A stretch of DNA of 64,000 bases from Diphasiastrum complanatum (GCA_029204225.1 CM055104.1:40957244-41021243), one strand, 5' to 3'; positions 1 through 10,763 are shown, numbered from the stretch's first letter. Program-made: numbers and translations. Notes: generated from the letters alone by a model not told the origin.

Positions 1-440
1 TGGTCCTCCTCCAAACTGTGCTAAATGTTGCTGAAGCAAAGAGATGAAAGCCCTCAGCAAAGAGAGAGAAAAAAATCAGCAAGGAAAATGGCGCCCAATC
101 AGAAAATCAGATCTGAAATTCAACAATCAAGAAAGTGCTCTAACATCAAGTTACGAATACAACCATGACTGATCTAGAGCTAAGCTATGAAAGCATCACA
201 TAAGCAAGACTTAACCCTAGAAAGTAGGAAAGAGAGATTAAGGAGACTAAAGAGCGAGATCAATATCACCAGCTGAATAACAAATGACACATATTGCCTA
301 CTTATAGCCTAAAGGAAGCCCTAAAAAGGAAGCTTCCAATGGAAAGGGCCCAACTGGGAGGGATAATAGTGTGCCCTCCAAGAAGGCCCCCACTCTCCAG
401 TATTATGTCCAAATGTCTAAATAATGAATAACAAGGCCCA
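1..440 (-). other. Possible copia 3' LTR (partial)
   Basis: No coding sequence is recognised. On the minus strand a TATA-like CTATAAGTAGG lies near 298-312, the layout usual for an LTR promoter, and the stretch lies downstream (minus sense) of the decayed copia pol fragment at 470-1205. This could be that element's 3' LTR, but neither end nor a second copy can be identified inside the window. Confidence 0.25.
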
Positions 441-469
441 AGGCCAACCATAAAGTCTAAGTGTCAATA

Positions 470-1205
470 ATGAACAAAAAAGGGCCCAAGGCCTGCTTAT
501 CCATAAAGTAAAGTAAATGTAAATGGACGTGGCGAATGTAATGAGTCGAGTCCATAACTCCATGCCCTGGGTGCTTGCTTAAGTCCACATAATGCCTTTC
601 CAACTTGCAAACCTTGTCTTCCTGTCTTGCTACTACGGAACCCTTCAACTGCTCCATATAGACTTCTTCCTCAAGAAAGCCATTCAGGAATGCACTCTTA
701 CCACATCAACCATATGTTGGTTTACTATTGTTGAAACTGAGAGTAATTTCTTCTTTATGCCATGTACATAAAGACCATCCTTGATATCACCAACCTTTCC
801 TGAAGGTAATATAATATGTACCTTCCCAACACCCTTGATGTTGTAAGTATAATTGTCTCCCAACTTGACATTTGTGCCATCATCTAGTTGTTGAAAACTA
901 GATAGTCAATCTCGTCATGGTGTCATATGCTTTGATGATCCTAAATCAATAAAGCAACATTTTTCTTTCCTTGATAAATCACATGAAGATGTTGATGCCG
1001 AAAACAATTCACAATTGCCAAGATCCAAAGCACTCGACTTCATGTTAAGTCCTCCTTCAACAAAATTTCCTATCTGTTTCTTCTTGTTGAACTTGTTTTT
1101 CCAGCGTACCTTTGCGTAATGACCTTGCTTACCACAAATAAAGCTTTTTTCTTTCTTGTTTGAATTTGCCTTGTCTTCATCTTCTCATTGGTTCGATTTA
1201 CTATT
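470..1205 (-). pseudogene. Decayed Ty1/copia gag-protease and RT fragment
   Basis: Read on the minus strand, about 1150-1080 encodes a gag zinc knuckle of the form CGKQGHYAKVRWKN, in which the last Cys has become Arg. It is followed near 990-900 by a protease-like FIDLGSSKHMT (family FIDSGASxHMT) and the usual pre-integrase repeat region. Near 740-700 the frame jumps to copia reverse transcriptase: FLEEEVYMEQ followed by QEDKVCKLER at about 690-590. The whole integrase has been lost between the two parts. Frameshifts and stops break the frame throughout, so no product is expected. The ORF starting at 657 is a piece of this RT. Confidence 0.7.
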
Positions 1206-1629
1206 GTTCTCCAAATTCCCTTGCTACTTTTCCTTTCCCTTGCCATGACATAGACAATGAAACAAGAAGTAATCATATCCCTATAGACATAAACAAGCAA
1301 TAATTATACGCCTGTAAACCCAATCGATTCACATATCTAAATTCGATTTGACAATGAATTCTATCTTGCAGGTGTGGAATCGGATCGTTGAAGAAGAGTC
1401 ATTGCATGTGGAGTCAACATGGAGGAGAACCAACTTTGGCTACCATCAAGTCTTTTATTGGTTGGAAATTGCTACAAAAGCTTTGTTAGCAAGATAACAT
1501 GGATCTTCTTGAGAAGATCAAATCTTCCTAGTAAGAACATTACTTTTTGGTTGCTTTTTCATCTGCAAGAGGCAATGAAGGAGTCTTTGTGGTGAAATTG
1601 TAATTGCTACAGGTAGCTCACTGATCACT
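1206..1629. other. No recognised feature
   Basis: No gene, LTR end or repeat is recognised here. The stretch lies between a minus-strand copia remnant and the left half of a plus-strand copia RT, so it is probably decayed transposon sequence. Confidence 0.3.
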
Positions 1630-1687
1630 GCTCTTCAAGGAGGCAAATTGTCGAGGGACACCAAGACAAGGTTTGCAAGTTGGACAA
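1630..1687 (+). pseudogene. Copia RT remnant, left half (split by gypsy insertion)
   Basis: The plus strand reads QDKVCKLD just before the gypsy element. This is the copia RT motif HEDKVCKLxKxLYGLKQAPRAWY. The same RT continues at 7894 after the inserted element, so this fragment and 7894-8482 were once contiguous. Confidence 0.7.
1683..1687. repeat. Target-site duplication GACAA, left copy
   Basis: GACAA lies directly before the TG end of the left LTR and again directly after the CA end of the right LTR (7894-7898). This is the 5-bp duplication expected of a gypsy integrase. Confidence 0.9.
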
Positions 1688-2045
1688 TGTAATAGATCCT
1701 AACACCACAGTAGGGCAAACACTAACTGATCCACCCAACCTTGCCTACTCCCTGATATAGAGTAAGCCCCTCCTAGCCCAGTGTGAGGACTGGTAGCATG
1801 CTACTGCCAAGTGTCGGCCACGTGGCACTGACGTGGCCGACTGCACGTCGGGACCCAACTGGGGGCCCTATCCTGCTGACAGGGTCCCTAGGCTGTGTTA
1901 GGCCCGCCATGGCTATGGACCGTGCTGGGGCACACTACTCACACTGTCTTGCCCTGTTGGTCATGTACGCTGGACACGACCCTGACTGTGGTATCTGACC
2001 TATCTGTGTTCTCTAGGGTTCGGCACTGGTTACGAGCTCGTAACA
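1688..2045 (-). repeat. 3' LTR of the gypsy chromovirus
   Basis: 358 bp, beginning TGTAATAG and ending CTCGTAACA on the plus strand. It is repeated at 7536-7893 with a single G/A difference at 2034. A TATA-like CTATATCAGGG on the minus strand lies near 1753-1763. Confidence 0.95.
1813..1841. promoter_or_regulatory. G-box inverted repeat in the LTR
   Basis: GTCGGCCACGT and ACGTGGCCGAC form a perfect 11-bp inverted repeat with a 7-bp spacer. It contains the palindromic G-box CCACGTGG and a second ACGT core, with a third ACGT just downstream (GCACGTCG). Plant bZIP and bHLH factors bind such cores. The repeat sits upstream of the minus-strand TATA and is copied at 7661-7689, so an enhancer role is plausible but inferred. 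Confidence 0.55.
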
Positions 2046-2058
2046 CTCCCTCCCCCTT
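2046..2058 (-). other. Polypurine tract
   Basis: On the minus strand AAGGGGGAGGGAG directly abuts the TGTTACG start of the 3' LTR. It is the plus-strand DNA primer site of the element and overlaps the TAA stop codon of pol (2057-2059). Confidence 0.85.
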
Positions 2059-5000
2059 AAGAACCGTCTTGGTCCTCTAAGACAAAGTCTGGAAAAATCT
2101 TGCGAAGGACGCTGCCTCTTTCCCAAGTGGCATTCTCAACAGGCTGATCATTCCACTTAACCAGATATTCTCGGTATAGAGTATGACGAGTCTGCGTCTC
2201 TCTACTATCAAGAATTTCCTCTGGTTCATGTGGAGGTTGTTGAGGATCCAATGGGAGAACTAGAACACTGTCCCCTACCAGATTATCTGATCTGGTTAAG
2301 GCTTTTCGTAACTGACCTACATGAAAAACTGGAAAAACCTTACTGCTGTGTGGGAGTTCTAGTTCATAGGTGACCTCGCCTAGTCTCCTACTGATGGTAA
2401 AGGGACCACAATACCTTGGAGACAACTTAGCACACACTCCTGATTTGAGGGTTTTAGAGTCAACTGGGACTCTCAAGTAGACTTTCTCACCAGTGGAGAA
2501 CTGCACATCCCGTCTGTGTGGATCTGCATAATGCCTGGCTCGATCCTGGGATTGTCTAATGCTACGCTTAGCATGTTCTATCATCTGTTTTAGGTCTTCT
2601 AAAAAGTTTCTGGCTGCTTCAACTTTTTCTTGTTTAAACCCTACAGCTGTGGGTGAGCGTGGCTGAAAACCGTACATCAGCATAAATGGGCTGTATCCCG
2701 TAGCTGAATGTTTGGTACTGTTGTAAGCAAACTCTAATATCGAGAGATACTCCTCCCAATTAGTCTGCCTCTTGCTGACGTATGCACGAAGCATATCCTC
2801 CAGCACTTGATTTACCCTTTCTGTTTGACCGTCCGTCTGTGGATGGTCGGTGGTACTCATATTAAGTTTAGTATGGAGATGATGGAATACTGCCTTCCAA
2901 AAATTTCCAGTAAACTTACTGTCCCGGTCGCTGACTATGCCGGAAGGTAGACCGTACAATTTAAATAGCCCGTCTACAAACAACCTCGCTAACTCTGGAG
3001 CTCTAACAGTTGTTTTGGTCGGAATAAAATGAGCCATTTTGGTCAGACGGTCAACTGTGACCCATATAGCGTCATTACCCTTTTGGGTTTTAGGCAGGCC
3101 TACTATAAAATCCATGGATATACTCTCCCATTTACCAGCTGGTATTTCTAAGGGATGCAACAACCCTCCTGCCTTTAAACGCTCTGCTTTATTTACTTGA
3201 CATTTCTGGCAACTGGTTACATACTGGTGGACGTCCTTTTTCATACTGGGCCAGAAAAATTGCCTACGAAGAAGCTCATAGGTCTTCTGTATGCTTGGGT
3301 GTCCCGCGCTAGGATTGTCATGACATTCATATAGGACCTGCTGCCTATAATCCTCTGAATTGGGGACACATACTCTATCTCTATAGAGCAAGTACTCATC
3401 CTGAATGGAATACTGTTTCCATTTGAATCCTTGAGTCAACTGACCCTCAACCACTGGGGTTTGCTTGGGTGATACAGGCTCAGAATCCTCAACGTCATCT
3501 GATGACGTATACTCGGACTCATCATCATCCTCAACGGAAGCTGCCGTATTCTTGGATGAACTGGCACCAGCCCCGGGAACTGGTTCTGGAGTCTGTAACT
3601 GTCTGTTCTGGACTGAGTTCCAGATAATAGAGAAGAATGCATCATGCTGGCATTTCCCTCTCAAGGACTCGAGTAACTCATTACGAATCTGAGTAAAACT
3701 CAGCTCGTTTATCATAGGCATTCTGCTAAGGGCATCTGCTACTGTATTGAATTTTCCACGTCTATATCTGATAGACATGTCAAACTCTTGCATCAACTCT
3801 GCCCAACGAGCTTTCCGACCTCTAAGCTCAGGTTGATTGCAAAGGTATCTGAGACTCTCATGGTCTGTCAGGACCTCAAAGTTGGCACCATACAAATAAT
3901 GCCTCCAAGTCTTAAGGGCATGGACTATAGAAAAGAGTTCCTTTTCATAGGCACTGTACCTAGTCTGAGCTGGCTCGAGTTTTTTACTCTCGAACGCAAC
4001 TGGTCGTCCACCCTGAGTTAGCACAGCGCCTACTGCAAAGTCGCTAGCATCTGTTTCGACCACAAATGGCTGATTGGGGTCGACGACTTTTAAGACTGGT
4101 GCTGTAGCTAAGGCTGTTTTGAGAGCATCAAAGCTCTCCTGTTGTGCGGACTCCCAAATGAACTCCTTTCCCTTCCCCTTAAGGAGATTTGTCATAGGGA
4201 CTGCTATCTGAGCATATTCCTTGACAAATCGTCTGTAATATCCCGCCAGACCAAGAAAGATTTGAAGTTCCAAAATATTCTGAGGTCTCAGCCAGCTGAG
4301 TATGGCTTTAACCTTATTTGGGTCCATCTTAATCCCATCTGAAGAGATAATGTGACCCAAATATGCTACTTCTTCAACGAAGAATTCACACTTGGATTGT
4401 TTAGCATAAAGCTTATGCTTTTTTAGCAGTCGAAACACCTTTCTAAGGTGTTTTAGATGCTCCTTCCTCGTTTTGCTGTAGACGAGGATGTCATCTAAAA
4501 ATACGACTACAAACTTACCCAAGTATGGTCTGAGGACACTGTTCATCAAGGTCATAAAGGTAGCTGGAGCATTTGTGAGCCCAAATGGCATCACCTTAAA
4601 CTCATAATGACCGTGACGAGTCCTAAAAGCTGTTTTCGAGACATCTTCCGATTTTATACGGACTTGATGATATCCCGATCTGAGATCTATTTTGCTGAAA
4701 AACTTAGCCCCATCGAGTTGATCAAACAACTCGTCTGCCCGAGGCATAGGGTATTTATTCTTAATTGTGACTTTATTGAGGGCTCTGTAATCTACGCAAA
4801 CACGCATAGACCCCTCTTTCTTTTTCACCAATAGGACTGGTGAGGCCCATGGTGAACTACTGGTCTGAATTTGGCCTTTCCCAAGATAGTCTGTTAACTG
4901 CCTAGTTATTTCTTCATCCTCTGTTCGGCTGACCCGATACGGAGGTTTAGAAACAGGTGCTGTACCTGGTACTAGGTTTATTACATGATCTACCTCTCTG

Positions 5001-5266
5001 CTAGGTGGTAAACCATGTGGCAAATCTTCAGGAAAAACATCTTTAAATTTAGACAATAAAGTTTCTAATTTACTGATTTTCTGTTGAATAGAACTGGAAA
5101 TAGAAACTTCAGGAATAAACTGAAAGTCACATAAGAATACCTGATGGTCTTCGTCTCCGATTAGCTGACAGAGCTCTGAACTGCAGACCATAGGGCTGTT
5201 GGGAACATCATGCTCCCCATGCAACTGGATCTCTCGGCCTTTATACTGAAAGCTGAGGGTGTTCTC
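2057..5266 (-). CDS. pol: Gypsy pol: RT, RNase H, integrase, chromodomain
   Basis: Open frame of about 1,069 codons following the TAG at 5267-5269; residue numbers below count from the codon at 5224. Reverse transcriptase spans about 115-300, with the active site FLDD at 242-245. RNase H shows TDAS (D392), E428, D454 and D497. Integrase has an HHCC zinc site (H635, H642, C672, C675) and a catalytic triad D705, D766, E802 with 35 residues between the last two. An acidic Ser/Asp/Glu-rich linker (about 545-600) separates RNase H from integrase. A chromodomain ([17 protein letters not shown]) ends the protein at about 997-1055, where it would steer integration to modified histones. No ATG lies at the front of this frame, so expression presumably depends on the gag frame upstream. 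All visible catalytic residues are present. Confidence 0.92.
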   Translation of the reverse strand, partial: ENTLSFQYKGREIQLHGEHDVPNSPMVCSSELCQLIGDEDHQVFLCDFQFIPEVSISSSIQQKISKLETLLSKFKDVFPEDLPHGLPPSREVDHVINLVPGTAPVSKPPYRVSRTEDEEITRQLTDYLGKGQIQTSSSPWASPVLLVKKKEGSMRVCVDYRALNKVTIKNKYPMPRADELFDQLDGAKFFSKIDLRSGYHQVRIKSEDVSKTAFRTRHGHYEFKVMPFGLTNAPATFMTLMNSVLRPYLGKFVVVFLDDILVYSKTRKEHLKHLRKVFRLLKKHKLYAKQSKCEFFVEEVAYLGHIISSDGIKMDPNKVKAILSWLRPQNILELQIFLGLAGYYRRFVKEYAQIAVPMTNLLKGKGKEFIWESAQQESFDALKTALATAPVLKVVDPNQPFVVETDASDFAVGAVLTQGGRPVAFESKKLEPAQTRYSAYEKELFSIVHALKTWRHYLYGANFEVLTDHESLRYLCNQPELRGRKARWAELMQEFDMSIRYRRGKFNTVADALSRMPMINELSFTQIRNELLESLRGKCQHDAFFSIIWNSVQNRQLQTPEPVPGAGASSSKNTAASVEDDDESEYTSSDDVEDSEPVSPKQTPVVEGQLTQGFKWKQYSIQDEYLLYRDRVCVPNSEDYRQQVLYECHDNPSAGHPSIQKTYELLRRQFFWPSMKKDVHQYVTSCQKCQVNKAERLKAGGLLHPLEIPAGKWESISMDFIVGLPKTQKGNDAIWVTVDRLTKMAHFIPTKTTVRAPELARLFVDGLFKLYGLPSGIVSDRDSKFTGNFWKAVFHHLHTKLNMSTTDHPQTDGQTERVNQVLEDMLRAYVSKRQTNWEEYLSILEFAYNSTKHSATGYSPFMLMYGFQPRSPTAVGFKQEKVEAARNFLEDLKQMIEHAKRSIRQSQDRARHYADPHRRDVQFSTGEKVYLRVPVDSKTLKSGVCAKLSPRYCGPFTISRRLGEVTYELELPHSSKVFPVFHVGQLRKALTRSDNLVGDSVLVLPLDPQQPPHEPEEILDSRETQTRHTLYREYLVKWNDQPVENATWERGSVLRKIFPDFVLEDQDGS

Positions 5267-6844
5267 CTAATAGTTTCTGTGGAGGGAAGGTCCTAAACTG
5301 TAGAGCCAATCTCTCCCGAGAACAATGTCTGTTCGATCCAGGTGCATTATCTGAAAGTTTATTTGATCTTGGTACCCCTGAATACCAAGATTTAACTTAC
5401 TTACCATAGTTTCCCATATTTTTTTATCTTCACCCTTAGCTAATGAAACTATGTACCTATGCTGACTAGGTACTTCTGGTAGTTTAAGCTTTTTAACCAG
5501 GGTGTGGTTGATGAAATTATGGGTTGCCCCATCATCAACCATGACTCTTACTAACTGGTTACCAACTTTCCCATGCATACGTACTAGGTCATGCGGCCCA
5601 AAGCTGAAGGGTCTCGCTAGCATTGCAGAGGTCAGCTGGCAACAGTGTTCATGATCTTCATGATACACTTTGATCTCGGAAGCTGCCGAGTCACTGGGGA
5701 AACATACAGTCTGAACAAGATGAACTTGTTTTTTATCTTTCTTATCTTTTTTAGTGAAAGGCCCCTTGGGACACTGTCTGACTGTGTGTCCCTTGCCCAT
5801 ACACACAAAGCACAAACGTTCTTGTTTGGCTTTCTCAAAATCATCTGGTTTTAAGGGCTGTATGTGTGAAGGGCGTTTCTGAGGAGCTTCACCTTTAAAT
5901 TTATCTTCTTTCTTTCTTTTTAAAAATTTCTTTTTAAATTGAAAGTCTTTCTGAGGAAGCTGCTCAGAAAGTGGTTGCTGTCTCGCTCTCTTCCTACCCA
6001 CTGAATCATCATAGATTTGAGCATATCTGAGAGCTTGCTCCAGGGTAGTAGGCGAGTTTCTCTGGACCTCTACTTTATATTCATCTTTGAGGCCACGGAC
6101 AAATCCCCTGATTTTTTGATAGTCATCCATATTTTTAATCTTTAAAATTGCCTCTCGATACTGCGAGATATATTGGATGAGGGACTTGTCCATTACTGTT
6201 CTTTCCCAGGCTTCCCAGGCTCTATCAAGTTCATTCTCTGGTAGAAATTCTCTTAGGAAAGCTTCTTCAAAAGCTTTCCATGACCGGGGAGTCTGCCCAG
6301 TCTCCTGGAGATTTAACCACCACTTATAGGCCATAGGCCCTAAAGAAAGACTGGCCTCAATTGCTTGCAAATGGTCAGGGGTCTGTTTAAGAGCATGAAT
6401 GTTCTTCCATTTGCTGAGGAAGGTTTGTAGAATATCTGCATTTCTATCCTTCTCTTCCCCATTAAAAGTAGGAGGCTTTAAATCTTTAAAAACACTGGGG
6501 TGAGACCGTAAAGTCTCACCCGAAACTGATGGAAGTGGAGAAGGGGATAACTGAGAAGTGGAGGGAAGTCTTCCTTTCGCGGAGCTCAAAATCAAGTTTT
6601 TGAGTTCAGCGAACGAGTCGTCCACACTGGACTTGAAATTGGCTAATGCCAGCTTCAGTTCATCCACTTCTGTTACCAATTGGAGGAACTGCTCCTTGGT
6701 AACCAGTTCGTCAAGTTCTTCGGCGAACTGTTCCTGTTCTTCTACTTCCATGGGTTCCTTCCCTTTTCTGTAAGCCAAGGCTTCTGTTTCAAGTTCGTCG
6801 AAGCCTCTCTCCTGGGGTTGATCAGGTCCCTGAGGAGTGGTCAT
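5267..6844 (-). CDS. gag: Gypsy gag-protease
   Basis: 525 codons from an ATG about 680 bp downstream of the primer site. A predicted coiled coil rich in Glu and Leu spans about residues 35-95. The capsid-type retrotransposon gag domain spans about 170-295 (WKAFEEAFLREFLPE), followed by a Lys-rich basic stretch near 305-330. One CCHC zinc knuckle, CFVCMGKGHTVRQC, lies at 345-358. The retropepsin-like protease begins near 434; its active site reads VDDGATHNF where the family normally has DSG, so the catalytic Asp is kept but the next residue is Asp. The protein ends at a TAG that is in the same frame as pol, 14 codons before the codon at 5224. Confidence 0.92.
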   Translation of the reverse strand: MTTPQGPDQPQERGFDELETEALAYRKGKEPMEVEEQEQFAEELDELVTKEQFLQLVTEVDELKLALANFKSSVDDSFAELKNLILSSAKGRLPSTSQLSPSPLPSVSGETLRSHPSVFKDLKPPTFNGEEKDRNADILQTFLSKWKNIHALKQTPDHLQAIEASLSLGPMAYKWWLNLQETGQTPRSWKAFEEAFLREFLPENELDRAWEAWERTVMDKSLIQYISQYREAILKIKNMDDYQKIRGFVRGLKDEYKVEVQRNSPTTLEQALRYAQIYDDSVGRKRARQQPLSEQLPQKDFQFKKKFLKRKKEDKFKGEAPQKRPSHIQPLKPDDFEKAKQERLCFVCMGKGHTVRQCPKGPFTKKDKKDKKQVHLVQTVCFPSDSAASEIKVYHEDHEHCCQLTSAMLARPFSFGPHDLVRMHGKVGNQLVRVMVDDGATHNFINHTLVKKLKLPEVPSQHRYIVSLAKGEDKKIWETMVSKLNLGIQGYQDQINFQIMHLDRTDIVLGRDWLYSLGPSLHRNY

Positions 6845-7521
6845 CTTCGAAACTGAAAGAGAGCTACCTTAACTCTAAAAGACTAATTTACAACTGTACA
6901 AGGGAAAGGAAAGATGACTTAGCTGTTTCTGAGGACTGTACTTCCAAAGAAAGAATGAAGAGGAACCCTTTCAGCTCTTTTCCCCAAAATTTCAGACCTG
7001 CTGTTCCGAAAAATGCCAGTTTGAAGCTTCAAAACGGTGCTAAATTTCCCGGTTTTTTGATGATAGTAGCTCGCTGGTCTGATAGGAATTCTCTTGCTCC
7101 AAATCTCTGACGTTGGGGCCCAAAAACTTGTTGAAAAACCAGATTTTCAGAAGTACTGGCAGCGCTGGCCCTGCTCCTTTTTGGCTTCAAACTCGTTGAG
7201 AACCAGTAACTTTTTCCCTGGAAATCGGATGTAGGTCTCTGACTGTACAGCGATGGAGGTGCTGGCTTCTTCCTACTCTAATTTCGCTGGGAAAACTATA
7301 GAGAATCCTCTCAACTCAGTGGGAAACAGCTGTTTTTTCAGCGAGTTACCTACACTTGGAATCTGACTCCTTGCTACTGTGATTTCTCAGTGGAAATCAG
7401 AAGTTTGAAGGCTTCTCCTACAGCGATCCTCCTCCTCTATTCCTCTCTGAGAATCTGAGAAACACTTCCTATCTTCTGATAGCTTTCTCTACTACTGTCC
7501 TGAACTCCCTAGGATGGAGAT
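6845..7521 (-). other. 5' leader of the gypsy element
   Basis: About 680 bp of untranslated leader between the primer binding site and the gag ATG. Plant chromoviruses carry dimerisation and packaging signals here, but none can be identified by eye. No long ORF is present on either strand. Confidence 0.6.
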
Positions 7522-7534
7522 GGCTCTGATACCA
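7522..7534 (-). other. Primer binding site, initiator tRNA-Met
   Basis: The minus strand reads TGGTATCAGAGCC one base inside the 5' LTR, matching the complement of the 3' end of plant initiator tRNA-Met. Confidence 0.9.
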
Positions 7535-7535
7535 G

Positions 7536-7893
7536 TGTAATAGATCCTAACACCACAGTAGGGCAAACACTAACTGATCCACCCAACCTTGCCTACTCCC
7601 TGATATAGAGTAAGCCCCTCCTAGCCCAGTGTGAGGACTGGTAGCATGCTACTGCCAAGTGTCGGCCACGTGGCACTGACGTGGCCGACTGCACGTCGGG
7701 ACCCAACTGGGGGCCCTATCCTGCTGACAGGGTCCCTAGGCTGTGTTAGGCCCGCCATGGCTATGGACCGTGCTGGGGCACACTACTCACACTGTCTTGC
7801 CCTGTTGGTCATGTACGCTGGACACGACCCTGACTGTGGTATCTGACCTATCTGTGTTCTCTAGGGTTCGGCACTGGTTACAAGCTCGTAACA
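7536..7893 (-). repeat. 5' LTR of the gypsy chromovirus
   Basis: 358 bp, identical to 1688-2045 except for A at 7882. It carries the same TATA-like site and the G-box inverted repeat at 7661-7689. The difference is a CG-to-CA change, as expected from methylcytosine deamination. Confidence 0.95.
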
Positions 7894-8482
7894 GACAAGG
7901 TACGAACTTAAGCAAGCACCCCAGGGGCATGGTACACGAGGATTGATAGATACTTTGAGGAGATTGATTTTCAAAGGAGTAGTCCAGAGCCTACACTTTA
8001 TGTTTTGGTTAGGGATCGTCATATTATTATTGTAGTAATGTATGTGGATGATCTTGTCAACACAAGTTTGGAGAAAGGTTGGATAGGGGTTTGATTTGGG
8101 ATATTAAGATCCCTCATCAGAGTCTAATATGAAAGATTTTGGGTCACTAAAATACTTCCTTGGGATTGAGGTGTGGAGAAAGGAACATGGTCTTTTCATT
8201 TCTCAATCTTTTAATATGTCAGATTGCAATCCTGTATCTACATCATATGATAATGGATGTAAGCTTACTAAAGTTAAGGAAGATCAAGATGTAGATGAAT
8301 CATTATATAGACAGCTTGTTGGAAGCTTGATCTATTTAACTTCTACATATAATGCATATGTTGTTAGTATGGTTAGTCAATTTATGGCTAAGCCTAAGCA
8401 AGGTCACTCTGCAAAGAGGGTAGCAAGGCCTATTGAAGGTACATTACAATTTGGAATACTTCAAGGGACAACTTCAAAGTGA
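7894..8482 (+). pseudogene. Copia RT and RNase H remnant, right half
   Basis: It continues the copia RT split by the gypsy insertion: AWYTRIDRYFEEIDFQRSS, then the active-site strand VVMYVDDL near 8036-8060. After a frameshift the frame opening at 8129 reads MKDFGSLKYFLGIEVW, then LYRQLVGSLIYLT, the conserved copia RT to RNase H region. The fragment ends around 8482 without RNase H or an LTR. The first 5 bases are the right copy of the target duplication. Frameshifts and stops mean no product is expected. Confidence 0.8.
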
Positions 8483-10763
8483 AGACTCATTATTGCTCTT
8501 AGTCTTGTTGAAGTTTGAAAGGTGAGGTTTTCTGAACTATGAAGGCTAGTAAAGTGCAGCAAAATTTCAAATTGAAGTGATATTGTTTAGACCTTCAGTG
8601 AAGTGCCAAAACTTTAATTTCAGCCTTCAAGCCCTTCAAAACTTGTTTTCATCGAGTTTTGTTGGTGTGTTTTTTTTTTTTGTAATTTTTTTAATGGAGC
8701 TGTTAAGTTCAATATATTTCAGATTGAAATTTTGTTTCAAGCAGATTAGTGGTGGGTCAGCCGTTCGAATTAAAATTTGTATCCTTCATAAGCAACTTTC
8801 CTAGCTATTTAAAAGTTCGAGTCCAAGAAAAATGGCTAAAGATTTGAGCATCTAGTTCTCACTATATTCAAGTTTTAGGTTAATTGCTATAACTTGAAAA
8901 CTATGCATTGATAAAAGAGGGGGTGGGGAAGGGTGTGGATTTTCATGAAAATGAGCTACTTTTTGTGATATCAAATTAAGGAATCACAAATTCAACTTGA
9001 GAAGTTCAATGGCATGAAATCTCATACATGGCAAGTAAAATTTTGACTATTTTTTCTAAGGAGGCGAAGCGTTTACTATTGCAACAAAGTCCAACACTTT
9101 ATGAGTCAATCTAAGAAGAGGATAGCGAATTTGAAAGGGAAGGGAAGCTTCAAGAAATTCTAGGGCAAAAGACAGTCATGAGATTTGGGTGGAAATAAAA
9201 CCATGTCATGTCGTCCATAGAAACTTAAAACTATACAACTACTACAAGGTCTACATATTTCACAAGTATCAAAAAATAATCAAGGCACACATGGTTCCCA
9301 TACAAGGCCAATTCCATCACAATGTTGTAGATATAGAGGCTCTAGTATGACATTCTACGCAGCTCCCACAATATAAATCTTTTGTATTCTTATGCGAGTG
9401 ATGCCATTTGAAAATTTCTAGCTTTTCCTCAAGTTGTCTCTGTCTCCTTCCTCTTCTCCTCCAACGATGAGGTGATGTGATGTTTTATGATTGGATGTTG
9501 GTGGTATAATGCGCATAGTTGTAGTTGCAAAAGCAAGAAGGATGGATGGACCTACCATAGCACTCAAATTTAGGATTTTGGTTTCCACATGTATAACATG
9601 CATGGATGTTCTTTCAAGGGAGAGTATTGAGGTTTGAGTTGTGTGGGGCAGTGAGCAAGGAATGAGGAGCTGGTAGGGTAGCGATTTTTGAACAAATGGG
9701 AAAAGGTGGGACAGCAATGAGGTAAAAACAGAGCCAACGAGATAGTGATAGGGAAAGGGGAGGTGGGTGGGGGAGCAATGGTGCAGTAGCAAGCTTCTAG
9801 ATTAGCATTCTTTCAATTGAGAGATGGTTGGACAATGAATGAGCTAGAGGAATGTGGTGGATCAATGATCGAAAGAATGAGGGCTAGAGAAAACTTTGCT
9901 CGTCGTTCTAGAATACACGCAGAGTGCAGGTTTGAATCCAAGGTAAGGTTACTCTTAAGAGAAGTTACATAACATAACCAAGTTCCATGTATCATATTTT
10001 TCATGCCCTCTAAGAATCATGTCGTCTAGGGACTATGGTTATTATATAATATATATAACTATAAAGATCACCAAGTGTAGATCCTTAAGATCCTGCTACC
10101 AAAAGGAGTGGAGTGGAGCCAAACCACCCAACCAAGTAAAAAACTGAAAGTCAAACCCCAATTAGCTTCACCCCCGAGCCACATTGACTAAATATAGCAG
10201 AGGAGAGGTTTCTGGAAACTAAAAACTGGAATCTGGAAGTGGAGGAAGGCGAGTTCTTGTAGGTATATATAGACCCCTGGAGCCTAAGAATATTCCTTCC
10301 AGGACCCTGATCTTCACTAAATCCACACTCATTTGCTTTTGATCTCCTCAGCATGCATAAAAATTGTCAATCACCATGCACTTCTCCACATGTCGTAATT
10401 GGAGTGCCTGGGCCCTCACAAGGTTATTAATTAAATTTCTAGCATGGTTCGGAATGACGAGGCATATTTAATAAACTCGTACACTAGAGTACCGTATATC
10501 CACGTCAAGAATTATTCCAAATCCTTTGAACCAGACGCAAACATAACAATAACATATTAGATTACAAAGCTTATCCTTATATTATGTTGTACGATTGATC
10601 AGATTAAGGATGAATACATAATGACATAACCTTTCTATGCCCACTTTTCAAAGCTCTCTAGTTATGACAATGGCTTAAAAGAATCAATACAAAGATGTAT
10701 TCTAAGCATAAGATTATACACTTCATTGTTGAAAAATTAAGGACAAAGCACTATAGACATTAC
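8483..10763. other. Presumed IFT70 intron sequence, nothing recognised
   Basis: No exon, LTR end or conserved domain is recognised on either strand; the short ORFs show no family signature. It lies immediately downstream (minus sense) of the last IFT70 exon seen and is probably part of a long intron. A small IFT70 exon could have been missed here. Confidence 0.4.

Larger units (their letters stand above)
1688..7893 (-). mobile_element. Young Ty3/gypsy chromovirus, nearly intact
   Basis: A complete LTR retrotransposon of 6,206 bp in minus orientation: 5' LTR 7536-7893, primer binding site 7522-7534, leader, gag-protease 5267-6844, pol 2057-5266, polypurine tract 2046-2058 and 3' LTR 1688-2045. 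It is flanked by GACAA. The LTRs differ at one of 358 positions (2034 G versus 7882 A), so the insertion is recent. The C-terminal chromodomain of pol places it among plant chromoviruses. It landed inside an older copia RT. The only visible coding lesion is a TAG between gag-protease and pol, which are otherwise in one frame. Confidence 0.95.

Noticed and set aside
1783-1998. 71-codon ORF repeated identically at 7631-7846
   Set aside because: It lies within the two LTR copies, so the identity reflects LTR duplication, not a duplicated gene.
9418-10354. Three minus-strand ORFs of 63-124 codons between the copia remnant and IFT70 exon 4
   Set aside because: None matches the expected next IFT70 segment or any known family, and none has convincing splice borders.
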